64,000 nucleotides of DNA from Marisediminitalea lipolytica (GCF_001758465.1 NZ_MJIC01000009.1:186001-250000), one strand, 5' to 3'; shown: positions 7,950 through 17,616, counted from the first letter of the stretch. A program made the numbers and translations. Notes: generated by a model not told the origin, from the sequence alone.

Positions 7950-9290
7950 TTAGGCCAGACCAAGCTTCTTCTCAAGATAGTGGATGTTAGTACCACCGGC
8001 ATAGAAGTTTTCGTCCGCCATAATGCGTTGCTGTAACGGAATGTTGGTTTTGATGCCATCTACTACCAGCTCGTCCAGTGCGTGGCGCATACGGGCAATG
8101 GCTTCGTCACGGCTTTCACCATAGGTGATCAGCTTACCAATCATCGAATCGTAATAAGGTGGTACGGTATAACCGGCATAAATATGCGAGTCCCAGCGTA
8201 CTCCTAAACCACCTGGTGGGTGGAACATTTCGATTTTACCCGGACTCGGGATAAAGGAGATTGGATCTTCAGCGTTAATCCGGCATTCAATGGCGTGGCC
8301 ACGAATTTGAATTTGAGACTGGTCGATAGACAGTGGCTGACCTGCCGCAATTCGCAGCTGTTCCTTGACCAGGTCTACACCAGTGATCATTTCAGATACC
8401 GGGTGTTCTACCTGAATACGGGTGTTCATTTCAATGAAGTAGAACTCACCGTTTTCGTACAGGAACTCGAAGGTACCCGCGCCGCGATAGCCGATTTCGA
8501 TACAGGCTTTACGACAACGATCACCAATCTTGCTACGCATTTGCTCAGAAATACCCGGAGCCGGCGCTTCTTCTACCACTTTTTGGTGACGACGCTGCAT
8601 TGAACAGTCGCGCTCACCTAAGTGAATTGCATTGCCCTGACCATCTGCCAGCACCTGAATTTCCACGTGGCGTGGGTTTTCCAGGAATTTTTCCATGTAA
8701 ACCACGTCATTACCAAAAGCCGCACCGGCTTCTGCTTTAGTGGTTTCGATGGACTTAATCAGCTCGGCTTCGCTGCGTACTACGCGCATACCGCGACCAC
8801 CACCACCACCGGCAGCTTTAACGATAATTGGGTAGCCGATACGTTTAGCAATGGTTTTATTGCGATCCGCATCGTCAGTTAGCGGGCCGTCAGAGCCTGG
8901 TACACAAGGTACACCGGCTTTTTTCATGGCGTTAATCGCAGACACTTTGTCACCCATCAGGTTAATAGTGTCGGCGCGTGGACCAATGAAAATAAATCCG
9001 CTTTTTTCTACTGCATCAGCAAAATCCGCATTTTCCGCCAAAAAGCCGTAGCCTGGGTGAATAGCGATAGAGTTAGTTACCTCGGCCGCGGCAATAATGC
9101 GCGGAATATTCAGATAACTTTCGGTGGCTGATGCATTACCAATACAAATTGATTCGTCTGCAAGCAATACATGTTTAAGATTGCGGTCGGCAGTAGAATG
9201 TACCGCGACCGTTTTAATCCCAAGCTCTTTGCACGCTCGCAGGATCCGCAGCGCAATTTCGCCACGGTTAGCTATGAGTACTTTATCCAT
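7950..9290 (-). CDS. accC: Acetyl-CoA carboxylase, biotin carboxylase subunit
   Basis: A 446-residue subunit, full length for AccC (449 in E. coli). It carboxylates the biotin on AccB using ATP and bicarbonate, the first half-reaction of malonyl-CoA synthesis for fatty acids. Visible features: N-terminal [20 protein letters not shown], the glycine-rich ATP lid [34 protein letters not shown], and the active-site [20 protein letters not shown]. It follows accB by 11 bases and aroQ before that, a conserved operon. In many relatives prmA comes next; here the operon ends at a terminator instead. Confidence 0.98.
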   Translation of the reverse strand: MDKVLIANRGEIALRILRACKELGIKTVAVHSTADRNLKHVLLADESICIGNASATESYLNIPRIIAAAEVTNSIAIHPGYGFLAENADFADAVEKSGFIFIGPRADTINLMGDKVSAINAMKKAGVPCVPGSDGPLTDDADRNKTIAKRIGYPIIVKAAGGGGGRGMRVVRSEAELIKSIETTKAEAGAAFGNDVVYMEKFLENPRHVEIQVLADGQGNAIHLGERDCSMQRRHQKVVEEAPAPGISEQMRSKIGDRCRKACIEIGYRGAGTFEFLYENGEFYFIEMNTRIQVEHPVSEMITGVDLVKEQLRIAAGQPLSIDQSQIQIRGHAIECRINAEDPISFIPSPGKIEMFHPPGGLGVRWDSHIYAGYTVPPYYDSMIGKLITYGESRDEAIARMRHALDELVVDGIKTNIPLQQRIMADENFYAGGTNIHYLEKKLGLA

Positions 9291-9301
9291 GAGATTACCG
9301 T

Positions 9302-9754
9302 TTATTCGATGATGAACAGAGGCTGATCAAATTCTACAGCTTCCTGGTTATCTACCAGAATCGCTTTAACAACACCTGCTTTATCAGATTCGATTTGGTT
9401 CATCATTTTCATGGCTTCAATGATACACAGGGTATCACCAACGTTTACACTCTGACCTACTTCGACAAAAGCTTTTGCCGTTGGTGAAGAAGCGCGGTAG
9501 AAAGTACCAACCATTGGCGACTTAACGGTGTGACCAGCTGGTACTTCTGGCTCGGCTGCTGCAGCCGGAGCCGCTGCTGCCGGAGCCGCTACAGGCGCTG
9601 CAACTGGTGCTGGCGCCGCGTAGTGAATAGGAGCGGCGGCGTGTGAACTGCCACGGTGGATACGAACAGACTCTTCACCTTCGGTGATTTCTAGCTCGGC
9701 AATACCTGATTCTTCGACCAGCTCAATCAGTTTTTTAATCTTTCTAATATCCAT
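9302..9754 (-). CDS. accB: Acetyl-CoA carboxylase, biotin carboxyl carrier protein
   Basis: A 150-residue carrier that bears biotin and moves the carboxyl group between AccC and the AccAD transferase. The N-terminal helical domain ([18 protein letters not shown]) is followed by an Ala-Pro-rich flexible linker at about 40-70. The biotinyl domain has the signature EAMKMMN with biotinylated Lys116. Expression with accC from one transcript is usual for this family, to keep the subunits in balance. Confidence 0.98.
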   Translation of the reverse strand: MDIRKIKKLIELVEESGIAELEITEGEESVRIHRGSSHAAAPIHYAAPAPVAAPVAAPAAAAPAAAAEPEVPAGHTVKSPMVGTFYRASSPTAKAFVEVGQSVNVGDTLCIIEAMKMMNQIESDKAGVVKAILVDNQEAVEFDQPLFIIE

Positions 9755-9774
9755 AATCTGTCTCGTTTGTCTTG

Positions 9775-10212
9775 TTAATTAGTTGCAAAAATATCGACTG
9801 CTGCGTCCAGGGCGAGAGCGTAACCTTTAGCGCCAAAGCCTACGATCACGCCAGCAGCGATATCGGAAAAATAAGAATGATGACGAAATGCCTCACGGGC
9901 ATGCACGTTGGATAGATGTACTTCTATAAATGGAATCGACACGCTGAGTAAGGCATCGCGCAGGGCAACGCTGGTGTGCGTAAAAGCCGCAGGATTAATG
10001 ATAATACCGTCGATATTGCCCATGGCGGCATGAATGCGATCGATCAGGTCTGCCTCGGCATTAGACTGAAAATGCTCGAGGCTGATATTCATAGCTGATG
10101 CTTGTGCGGTTAAGCCTGCAACAATATCGGCTAAAGTGGCGTGTCCGTATTTTTCTGGCTCCCTTTTACCCAGCATGTTCAGGTTAGGGCCATTTAATAA
10201 AAGTATTTTCAT
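9775..10212 (-). CDS. aroQ: Type II 3-dehydroquinate dehydratase
   Basis: A 145-residue dodecameric-type dehydroquinase that converts 3-dehydroquinate to 3-dehydroshikimate in aromatic amino-acid synthesis. The N-terminal [17 protein letters not shown] holds the catalytic Tyr22 loop; [16 protein letters not shown] and [16 protein letters not shown] supply the active-site Asn and His. It is the first gene of the aroQ-accB-accC unit, 20 bases ahead of accB. Its promoter should be in the 232-base gap before it, which is AT-rich; several weak minus-strand -10-like hexamers are present, none decisive. Confidence 0.96.
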   Translation of the reverse strand: MKILLLNGPNLNMLGKREPEKYGHATLADIVAGLTAQASAMNISLEHFQSNAEADLIDRIHAAMGNIDGIIINPAAFTHTSVALRDALLSVSIPFIEVHLSNVHAREAFRHHSYFSDIAAGVIVGFGAKGYALALDAAVDIFATN

Positions 10213-10383
10213 TAATCTTGTAGCTATCTTGCGGCTAAATTCCGAATAACGACCAGTTATACAGAATTTGGCTAATATTTAACACAAAAACCGCGTTGAA
10301 TTAGTACTAAAATAAGCTTAATCAACAATTATAGTGATTAATTAAGATATCGCAGCAAAATACTGGTCTTATCAGGGGATTTC

Positions 10384-10430
10384 GCCGCAACTTTTCGATA
10401 TGGTGATTGCTAAATATAAATAGTTGCGGC
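10384..10430. repeat. Inverted repeat between cheB end and aroQ start
   Basis: GCCGCAACT (10384-10392) and AGTTGCGGC (10422-10430) form perfect 9-base arms around a 29-base AT-rich loop. It lies 14 bases beyond the cheB stop and on the promoter side of aroQ. It might end the chemotaxis operon, but no U-run follows, so its role is unassigned. Confidence 0.45.
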
Positions 10431-10444
10431 TGAAGAGTGACTTT

Positions 10445-11491
10445 TTACAGGCGGTTACCTTTCGCTTTTTGGCGAATGGCATCGGTTAATTGGGTGGCGA
10501 TGTCGGGAATTGGCAGTGATTTATCGACGCCGCCTCGACGCACAGCCTCTTTTGGCATGCCATATACCACGCAACTGGCTTCATCCTGGGCAAAGGTTAC
10601 CGCGCCTTTGTCGTGCATGGCGCGCATACCGTCAGCACCATCTTTACCCATGCCGGTAAGAATCACACCAAAAGCATTGTGGCCTACCTGCTCCGCCAGG
10701 CTGTTAAACAATACATCAACCGATGGCTTGTGGCCGCTAACCCTACCGTGATCGCTAAGTTGGAGGCGGTAGTCGGCACCGTACTTAATCACACTCAGGT
10801 GTTGGTCTCCCGGCGCGAGATAAGCGTGGCCTGGTAATAAGCGTTCGTTGTGCTTTGCCTCTTTTACCGTGAGGGCACACAGGCCATTGAGGCGTTTGGC
10901 AAATGAGGTGGTAAAGCCTGGTGGCATATGTTGGGTCATGACCACCGCCGGAAACGAAGCCGGTAATCTCACTAACAGCTCTTTAATGGCTTCGGTACCA
11001 CCGGTACTGGCTCCAATGCCGACAATTAACTCTGTACCGGAGTAGGAGAGTTGAGTTTTAGTGACCTCTGCATCGGCAACACGTTTTTTGACTTTGGCTC
11101 TGGCTGCTTCCAGAATTTTGGTCGTTACCAATTGTTGAAAGGCCATAAACTTGGCCTGAACGTCGATTTTCGGCTTAGGAATAAAATCGATAGCACCCAG
11201 TTCCAGTGCCAGCATAGTGGCATCCGCCCCTTTTTCGGTCAGAGTAGAAATCATGACTACAGGCGTTGGCTTGGCTTTCATCAGACGATCAAGAAAGGTC
11301 AGGCCATCTACCCGGGGCATTTCAATGTCCAGTGTGATTACGTCAGGATTGAAACGTTTGACCATGTCTTTGGCCACAAAGGCGTCTGGCGCTGTACCCA
11401 CCAGTGTCAGTTCGGGATGGGCAGAAATAATTTGTGTCATTAACGAACGGATAAGCGCCGAATCATCAACAACTAACACAGATATTGTCAT
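10445..11491 (-). CDS. cheB: Chemotaxis protein-glutamate methylesterase/deamidase
   Basis: A 348-residue response regulator that removes methyl groups from chemoreceptors. The receiver domain has phospho-acceptor Asp55 (ITLDIEMPR). The C-terminal methylesterase has the Ser162-His188-Asp284 triad (GIGASTGGTEA, TQHMPPGFTT, TGMGKDGADGM). It is the last gene of the minus-strand operon, five bases after cheD, and works against CheR to adapt the receptors. Confidence 0.97.
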   Translation of the reverse strand: MTISVLVVDDSALIRSLMTQIISAHPELTLVGTAPDAFVAKDMVKRFNPDVITLDIEMPRVDGLTFLDRLMKAKPTPVVMISTLTEKGADATMLALELGAIDFIPKPKIDVQAKFMAFQQLVTTKILEAARAKVKKRVADAEVTKTQLSYSGTELIVGIGASTGGTEAIKELLVRLPASFPAVVMTQHMPPGFTTSFAKRLNGLCALTVKEAKHNERLLPGHAYLAPGDQHLSVIKYGADYRLQLSDHGRVSGHKPSVDVLFNSLAEQVGHNAFGVILTGMGKDGADGMRAMHDKGAVTFAQDEASCVVYGMPKEAVRRGGVDKSLPIPDIATQLTDAIRQKAKGNRL

Positions 11492-11496
11492 AGCTT

Positions 11497-12105
11497 TTAC
11501 TCAAATAAATCAACATCACCAGCTGATGGTGTATCCTTGATGCGCATGCGGTATTCACTTTCACGATCAAGAATGGTGGTGTTGTGCATAGCTTTAATTT
11601 TGCGTACTTTTACCTCGCCTGTGCCAGGGAAAAAATAGACTTTACGTGGATACGGACCCAATAAATCCCGTGCCAGAACTGGTATTTTTTCAATTTTCAG
11701 GTAGTCCAGTACAAACTCACTGTTGCGTTCGCCAACATTGTTAATAGTAAGACCTTGCAGCACGTTACCACCACCAAACACCTTCGCTTCGAGACGGTTT
11801 CTGGCCGCCCCCATTTTAAGCAGTTCGTTAATCAATAACTCCATAGCATAGGTGCCATAGCGCGCCGACGTATTCATTTCGCCACTGGTAACAAATTCAT
11901 CGTTAGGCAACAAAAAATGATTCATGCCTCCGATTTTGGTAATGGGATCGCGCAGACACACGGAAACACAGGAACCTAGCACGGTAACGATAATCGTTGG
12001 ATCGCGGGTAGCGAAGTACTCGCCGGGTAATATCTTTACGGCTTCACTGTCAAAATGCCGATCAAAATAGCGGTTCGGGGTACTCATTCCGGGAAGAGAC
12101 GTCAT
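11497..12105 (-). CDS. cheD: Chemoreceptor glutamine deamidase CheD
   Basis: A 202-residue protein. It has catalytic Cys46 in LGSCVSVCLRD, His63 in GGMNHFLLP, and the downstream YGTYAMELLINELLKMGA motif of CheD. It converts receptor glutamines to glutamates and in some species binds CheC or CheY. It overlaps cheR by four bases (ATGA), so the two are translationally coupled. The presence of CheD beside CheB and CheR matches the Aer2/Che2-type gene set of Pseudomonas and the cluster III of Vibrio. Confidence 0.95.
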   Translation of the reverse strand: MTSLPGMSTPNRYFDRHFDSEAVKILPGEYFATRDPTIIVTVLGSCVSVCLRDPITKIGGMNHFLLPNDEFVTSGEMNTSARYGTYAMELLINELLKMGAARNRLEAKVFGGGNVLQGLTINNVGERNSEFVLDYLKIEKIPVLARDLLGPYPRKVYFFPGTGEVKVRKIKAMHNTTILDRESEYRMRIKDTPSAGDVDLFE

Positions 12106-12917
12106 ATCGCGCCTCGGTTTACAAGATAAACCGTTTTCCCTTTGGGCCGCAGAAGGTTGCTCAAATGAGAAAAGTTTTCGGAATGACCGGCAATGTACCA
12201 GGCATCGGGTTTAGTTAGTCTTAAAATCCGTTTCAATATGACTTCTTGTGTTGGCTTATCAAAATAAATCATTACGTTACGACAAAAAACAATATCAATG
12301 CCTTTTTCTATGGCATAGCTACTGTCGAGCAGGTTCTGCCGGAAAAAATGAATCGACTGACGCAGTTCGGGAATTATCCGTGCTTTACCGGCGTTAGCTC
12401 CGGTACCCCGGTGGAAAAACTGCTTACGTCGCATAGGACTTAATTTTTCAACCTGATCAATGGGATAAATTCCTGCCTGCGCTCGTTCCAGCATTCGGCT
12501 GTCGATATCTGAGGCATAAATCTTAACGTTATTAATGAGTGAACCACGGGCTTCAGCACAGGTCATTGCAATGGAATAGGGCTCTTCACCACTGCTGCTG
12601 GCGGTACACCAAATTCGCAGGGGGCCAGGATGACTGGCCAGATACTCTTTTAACAAATCGAAGTGATGAGATTCGCGAAAAAACGACGTTAAGTTTGTCG
12701 TCAGCGCATTAATAAAATGCTCTGTTTCGGCTTTATGGGTGTCCAGGTATTTAAGGTAAGCCTGAAAGTTGTCAATATTCAGCGCTCGCAGCCGCCTGGC
12801 CAGGCGGCTGTAAACCATATTGTCTTTACTGTCGGCCAGGTTAATTCCGGTGAGCGAACGAATTTTTTGCCGAACGGCATTAAATTCTTTCAGAGTAAAC
12901 GCAAAAGGCTTCTCCAT
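12102..12917 (-). CDS. cheR: Chemoreceptor methyltransferase CheR
   Basis: A 271-residue S-adenosylmethionine-dependent methyltransferase that methylates receptor glutamates. The N-terminal helical domain (FNAVRQKIRSLTGINLADSK) is followed by the SAM-binding core: IWCTASSSGEEPYSIAM, KIYASDIDSRML, and DIVFCRNVMIYFDKPTQ. Its gene directly follows that of the PAS receptor, whose C-terminus is a CheR-docking pentapeptide. That suggests this CheR is dedicated to that receptor. Confidence 0.97.
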   Translation of the reverse strand: MEKPFAFTLKEFNAVRQKIRSLTGINLADSKDNMVYSRLARRLRALNIDNFQAYLKYLDTHKAETEHFINALTTNLTSFFRESHHFDLLKEYLASHPGPLRIWCTASSSGEEPYSIAMTCAEARGSLINNVKIYASDIDSRMLERAQAGIYPIDQVEKLSPMRRKQFFHRGTGANAGKARIIPELRQSIHFFRQNLLDSSYAIEKGIDIVFCRNVMIYFDKPTQEVILKRILRLTKPDAWYIAGHSENFSHLSNLLRPKGKTVYLVNRGAI

Positions 12918-12935
12918 TTATTTACTCACTCTGGA

Positions 12936-15107
12936 TTAAAAGCTCTCCCATTCATCATCATCGTCGGGCTTGGCAGCACTCAGGTGTTGTGAACGGGCTG
13001 ATACTGCTCTGGCAGACACTTTAGGCTTGGTTCTTGGAAGTGGTGCAGACTGGATAGCTGGAACGTGACTCATTTCAGCTTCGTGGCCTAGCTCAAAGAA
13101 GTTAACTCTGGAAATCAGCTGCGACGCCTGAGAGCTCATACTTTCTGCAGCAGCGGCTGCTTCTTCTACCAGCGCTGCGTTTTGCTGGGTCATTTCATCC
13201 ATTTGCACCACGGCTTTATTGATTTCATCAATACCGCTGGCCTGCTCAGCACTGGCTGATGCGATTTCTGACATGATGTCGTTTACACGCTGAATAGCCG
13301 TGACAATTTCGCGCATGGTGTCACCTGACTGGTTAACCAGCTGGTTACCGCTTTCTACTTTAGCTACAGAGTCTGAGATCAGATCCTTAATATCTTTAGC
13401 GGCATTGGCAGAACGTTGTGCCAGGGTGCGAACTTCTGATGCAACTACCGCAAAACCGCGACCCTGCTCACCGGCGCGTGCGGCTTCTACTGCGGCGTTA
13501 AGTGCCAGTATGTTGGTTTGGAAAGCAATACCGTCGATAACGCCAATGATATCTTCAATTTTCTTCGCTGACTGGTTAATGTCAGCCATCGTACCAACGA
13601 CCTGATCGATCAGCTTGCCACCGTTGCTGGCCACTCGTGATGCTTCTGATGCCAGACCATTGGCTTGTTTGGCATTATCCGCATTCAGTTGTACCGTACT
13701 GGTGATTTGTTCCATACTTGAGGCGGTTTCCTCAAGGCTGGAAGCCTGCTGTTCGGTCCGTGATGACAGGTCTGCGTTACCCTTAGCAATTTCAGCCGAC
13801 GCGTTGTTGATCGTTTCTGAACCGCCCCGAATTTCCATGATAATACTGGACAGATTGGTGACGAAATCATTAACCGAATCTGCCAGTGCTTTAAATTCAC
13901 CTTCGTACTCACGCTCGAGTTTACTGGTCAGGCTGCCTTTAGACAGTGCCAGCATCACTTCACAGATATCGTTAACCGCCATCTTACGGCTGGTGATGTC
14001 TGTCGCATATTTCACAACTTTAAAAACACGGCCGCTGTCGTCTAAAATTGGGTTATAGGTAGCCTGAATCCACACATCGACGCCACCTTTACCTATACGG
14101 CGGAATTCGCCACTTTGGAATTGACCATCGTTTAACTGATCCCAGAACATGCGGTATTCAGTGGTAGAGCGTTCGGCACTATCGACAAACATGCTGTGAT
14201 GCTTGCCTTTAATTTCGTCCAGGGTGTAACCCAAAGCATTCAGAAAGTTATCGTTAGCCTGCAGAATTTTACCTGTTGGATCAAATTCAATAACCGCCTG
14301 GGATTGATTAATGGCTTTAATCTGTCCCGAAAAGTAGGCATTTTTGATTTTTTCTTCGGTGATATCCGTGGCGTATTTTACAACGCGGGTAACTTTACCA
14401 CCGCTGGTAACAACCGGGTTGTAAGACGCCTGAATCCAGACTTCTTCGCCACGGCTGTTGAAACGCAGGAATTCGCCGGCAATAAATTCACCGCGCTGAA
14501 GCTTGGCCCACATTTCTTTATAGTCAGCCGAGTGCGAATAGTCGCTGTCAACAAACATGCGATGGTGTTTGCCCACTATTTCACGCTCGTCATAACCCAT
14601 CAGGGTAAGGAAATTCTCGTTTGCCTTTAAGATTTCGCCGTTCGGACGGAACTCAATAACCCCCTGGCTGCGATCCAGTGCGGCCAGCATATTGCTGGTT
14701 AAGTTGTATTCGGTTTTGTCGACCCATTCAACCATAGCGCCGTCCGGACGCCCAAGGTTATCCAGAACCGGGGTCAATTTAAGATCAAAGTTAACATCAC
14801 CTACCACAATGGATGATTCCATTGGCGAGGTTAAATCAGCGAGCAGACGACGTTGGTGACCCGGGTCCTTGTGGAACTGATCGATATTCTGACCTACCAG
14901 GTTCTCAGCTGAAAAATGCGGTAATACAGTGCGAATTTCGCTTTCATATTTCTTCAGAAGATGTGAAACCGCCGGATTTGCATAAATAATATTGCGGTCT
15001 TTGTCTGCCACCATAACACCGGAAGAAATTGCGTTGAGCGCAAGTTCATAATATGCCGGCTTTTGTGGTTCTGGCTGCTGGCCCCCAAATAAATTACGCA
15101 AGTTCAT
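12936..15107 (-). CDS. Soluble chemoreceptor with three PAS domains and a CheR tether
   Basis: A 723-residue methyl-accepting protein with no membrane segment. Three PAS domains fill residues about 15-125, 135-250 and 258-372; the second and third are close duplicates (both GKHH..FVDS and VVKYATDIT). A HAMP-like stretch (about 380-435) and the signalling hairpin ([20 protein letters not shown]) follow. The last residues are DEWESF: the final five (EWESF) fit the x-[WF]-x-x-[WF] pentapeptide that binds CheR/CheB. This resembles Pseudomonas Aer2, a cytosolic PAS receptor of the same gene neighbourhood, but the ligand of these PAS domains is not readable from sequence. It overlaps cheW by four bases. 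Confidence 0.92.
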   Translation of the reverse strand: MNLRNLFGGQQPEPQKPAYYELALNAISSGVMVADKDRNIIYANPAVSHLLKKYESEIRTVLPHFSAENLVGQNIDQFHKDPGHQRRLLADLTSPMESSIVVGDVNFDLKLTPVLDNLGRPDGAMVEWVDKTEYNLTSNMLAALDRSQGVIEFRPNGEILKANENFLTLMGYDEREIVGKHHRMFVDSDYSHSADYKEMWAKLQRGEFIAGEFLRFNSRGEEVWIQASYNPVVTSGGKVTRVVKYATDITEEKIKNAYFSGQIKAINQSQAVIEFDPTGKILQANDNFLNALGYTLDEIKGKHHSMFVDSAERSTTEYRMFWDQLNDGQFQSGEFRRIGKGGVDVWIQATYNPILDDSGRVFKVVKYATDITSRKMAVNDICEVMLALSKGSLTSKLEREYEGEFKALADSVNDFVTNLSSIIMEIRGGSETINNASAEIAKGNADLSSRTEQQASSLEETASSMEQITSTVQLNADNAKQANGLASEASRVASNGGKLIDQVVGTMADINQSAKKIEDIIGVIDGIAFQTNILALNAAVEAARAGEQGRGFAVVASEVRTLAQRSANAAKDIKDLISDSVAKVESGNQLVNQSGDTMREIVTAIQRVNDIMSEIASASAEQASGIDEINKAVVQMDEMTQQNAALVEEAAAAAESMSSQASQLISRVNFFELGHEAEMSHVPAIQSAPLPRTKPKVSARAVSARSQHLSAAKPDDDDEWESF

Positions 15108-15622
15108 ACTGAGCCCTCGTTTTGCTGATTCATGCTGTCAAAAATGCCGATTTCCCTGCTGGTAATCAGTCGTTCTATATTGACCAGTATGACAAGTCCG
15201 TCATCCACGCTGGCCAGTCCGTCCAGGTAACGGCTGTCAAAAGCGACACCGAATTCCGGAGGCGGGTGAATTTCGTCTTCGGTGACATTAATCACGTCAG
15301 AGACGCTGTCTACTACTATGCCCACAATGCGGTCCTGCACATTGAGCATAATGACGATAGTAAATTCGTTGTAGGTCGCTTCGCTAACATTAAACTTAAC
15401 GCGCAAATCGACAATAGGAACAATATCACCGCGCAGGTTTATTACGCCTTTTATGAAGTCAGGAGCGTTAGCGATTTTAGTGACGGGTTCATAGCCACGA
15501 ATCTCCTTAACCTGAATAATCGCCAGGCCATATTGCTCTTCACCTAACATAAATGTCAGATATTCCTTGTTTGCACCAACAGTTGCTGCCAACGCAGCGT
15601 CCTGAGATGACACAGTATTCAT
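15104..15622 (-). CDS. cheW: Chemotaxis adaptor CheW
   Basis: A 172-residue adaptor linking receptors to CheA. It is a single CheW domain: YLTFMLGEEQYGLAIIQVKE, the conserved GVINLRGDIVPIVDLR, and VDSVSDVINV. It overlaps cheA by one base (TAATG) and the PAS receptor by four, so it is co-translated with both. The operon carries one CheW, whereas the comparable Vibrio cluster III carries two. Confidence 0.97.
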   Translation of the reverse strand: MNTVSSQDAALAATVGANKEYLTFMLGEEQYGLAIIQVKEIRGYEPVTKIANAPDFIKGVINLRGDIVPIVDLRVKFNVSEATYNEFTIVIMLNVQDRIVGIVVDSVSDVINVTEDEIHPPPEFGVAFDSRYLDGLASVDDGLVILVNIERLITSREIGIFDSMNQQNEGSV

Positions 15623-17610
15623 CAGGCTAACCCCACTTGATTGATTTGTTCGTTTTTAATCAGGTTGTCAACATCGATAATCATGGCGACCTTGCCGTCT
15701 CCCATTATGGTTGCACCGGAAATGCCGTCTACTTTCTTGTAATGCCGCTCCAGACTTTTAATGACTACCTGTTGTTTACCTAATAACTGGTCAACAATGA
15801 TCCCGTAGCGCTTTTTACCTATTTCTACTAACACAATAATCGAGTCTTCGACGCGTTTATCTGTAGCGTTGATTTGCATGGTTTCGCGTAGCGAGACCAG
15901 CGGCCAGTACTGATCCCGGCTCCACAACATCGTATCGTTGGCGAGTGTTTTTATTTGATCAGCTCTGGGCTGCAAGGACTCAATAATATTGAGCAATGGA
16001 ATTATGTAGGTTTCGTTTTCCACAGAAACACACATACCGTCAATAATGGCCAGAGTCAGCGGTAACTTAATGGTAAAGGTAGAGCCTTGCCCACCAACCG
16101 AGACAATGTCTATTCCGCCCTGGATGGCTTCGATATTCCGGCGAACAACATCCATACCTACGCCACGGCCAGAAACATCCGTAACGGCATCAGCGGTAGA
16201 GAATCCTGGCGCAAATATCAACTGCCATACCTCTTCATCAGGCATTTTGGGGTCGATATCCATACCGTTTGAAATGGCTTTATCAAGGATTTTCTCGCGG
16301 TTTAAGCCGCCGCCATCGTCCTTAATACTAATCAGGATATTGCCACCACGTTGCTCAGCTTTTAACACTATGGTGCCGATTTCGGGCTTGCCTGCGGCCA
16401 GACGTTTTTCTAATGGTTCAATGCCATGGTCCAGACTGTTGCGAACCAAATGGGTAAGTGGATCCGCGAGCTTCTCGATCATTGATTTATCGACTTCGGT
16501 TTCACCGCCTTCGATAATCAGCTCGATTTTTTTATCGAGGGTCTTCGCCAGATCACGAACCAGTCGGGGGAAGCGGTTAAATACAAAGGAAACCGGAATC
16601 ATCCGCATGGACATGACGGCTTCCTGAATTTCGCGAATGTTGCGGGATAGCTCATCAATGGCGCCGGTTAATTTTTCACCGGTGTTACCGTCAACATCTT
16701 CACCTATCATCGACAGTATCGACTGGGTGATAACCATTTCGCCCACCAGGTTAACCACGGTATCAATTTTGTTGGTTTCTACCCGAATAGAGCCGGCATC
16801 GCCTTTAGCCGCGGGCTTTGCGGCCGCTTTGGCGGCGGGCTTTTTAGCTGCTGCAGTTCTGGCAGGGCTTTTATTCTCGGGTTTTTCCTGCTCAAAAAAG
16901 CCAAAGGCTTCTTCATCCTTAAGCGGTTGTGCAGGCTTGGGCTCGCTGAAAAATCCAAATTTACCGTCGCTGTCATTGTGACTTTCGATGGAATCGGCCG
17001 CTACAGGCTGACCCGGTGCATCGTCGAAGAAGCCAAATCCGTCGTCCTCTTCCTCTGCCGCAACGGGTTGACCCGGCGCATCATCGAAAAAGCCGAAACC
17101 GTCATCCTCGTCGTCCGCACTGTCCTGCTGGGGCTGACCCGGGGCATCATCAAAAAAGCCAAAGCCGTCATCGTCATTGTCAAATGCCGGGCTGGATTCT
17201 GCCTTTGCGGACGGCTCTTGTTCTGACGTTAAGATCGCTTCAAGGGCTGCTTTACCCTCTTCAATCTGCTGCCAGTCTATCTCAGTTTCGTCCTGATAAG
17301 CCCGCAGAATATCACCCAGCGTATCGGTGGTCGCTAACAGTACGTCCACAATGTCGGTGGTTAAATCTAACTCATGGTTGCGCGCCTTATCGAGGATCGT
17401 TTCCATGACGTGAGTTAAACCGGTTAAGGCATCGAAGCCAAAAATACCACTGCCGCCTTTAATTGAGTGAGCTGCGCGGAATATGCTGTTGAGATCTTCA
17501 GGATCAGGGTCGTCTGTAGAAATGTTTAATAACAGTTCTTCCATGGTTTGAAGATGCTCCTGGCTCTCCTCAAAAAACACGTTGTGGAACTGATTCATAT
17601 CAACAGACAT
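15622..17610 (-). CDS. cheA: Chemotaxis histidine kinase CheA with repeat linker
   Basis: A 662-residue kinase that phosphorylates CheY and CheB. Hpt domain: His48 in FRAAHSIKGGSG. Dimerisation and ATPase domain: LTHLVRNSLDHGIEPL, DDGGGLNREKI and GRGVGMDVVRRNI. The C-terminal CheW-like regulatory domain carries IIVDQLLGKQQVVIKSL. Between Hpt and dimerisation (residues about 147-240) lie three identical 14-residue units, DDGFGFFDDAPGQP at 147, 169 and 189, and two diverged ones (GKFGFFS, EAFGFFE). An Ala-Lys-Pro linker follows. No normal P2 domain is recognised, so the repeats may replace it as a CheY dock; that is inference. Confidence 0.95.
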   Translation of the reverse strand: MSVDMNQFHNVFFEESQEHLQTMEELLLNISTDDPDPEDLNSIFRAAHSIKGGSGIFGFDALTGLTHVMETILDKARNHELDLTTDIVDVLLATTDTLGDILRAYQDETEIDWQQIEEGKAALEAILTSEQEPSAKAESSPAFDNDDDGFGFFDDAPGQPQQDSADDEDDGFGFFDDAPGQPVAAEEEDDGFGFFDDAPGQPVAADSIESHNDSDGKFGFFSEPKPAQPLKDEEAFGFFEQEKPENKSPARTAAAKKPAAKAAAKPAAKGDAGSIRVETNKIDTVVNLVGEMVITQSILSMIGEDVDGNTGEKLTGAIDELSRNIREIQEAVMSMRMIPVSFVFNRFPRLVRDLAKTLDKKIELIIEGGETEVDKSMIEKLADPLTHLVRNSLDHGIEPLEKRLAAGKPEIGTIVLKAEQRGGNILISIKDDGGGLNREKILDKAISNGMDIDPKMPDEEVWQLIFAPGFSTADAVTDVSGRGVGMDVVRRNIEAIQGGIDIVSVGGQGSTFTIKLPLTLAIIDGMCVSVENETYIIPLLNIIESLQPRADQIKTLANDTMLWSRDQYWPLVSLRETMQINATDKRVEDSIIVLVEIGKKRYGIIVDQLLGKQQVVIKSLERHYKKVDGISGATIMGDGKVAMIIDVDNLIKNEQINQVGLA
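16970..17180 (-). repeat. Tandem coding repeats inside cheA
   Basis: The three exact DDGFGFFDDAPGQP units are encoded by three similar DNA stretches about 60-66 bases apart, with variable acidic spacers between them. Codon differences between copies show that they are not a fresh duplication. Copy number may vary between strains. Confidence 0.8.
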
Positions 17611-17616
17611 TGGCGA

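Noticed and set aside
7773..8036. Plus-strand open frame of 87 codons rich in Lys and Arg
   Set aside because: Its second half overlaps the accC 3' end on the opposite strand and crosses the accC terminator; no ribosome site and no family resemblance.
8220..9312. Several plus-strand open frames opposite accC
   Set aside because: They are antisense shadows of the strongly conserved accC gene.
16970..17180. Regularly spaced repeats that might suggest a CRISPR array
   Set aside because: They are coding repeats inside cheA, in frame, with short acidic spacers and codon differences.
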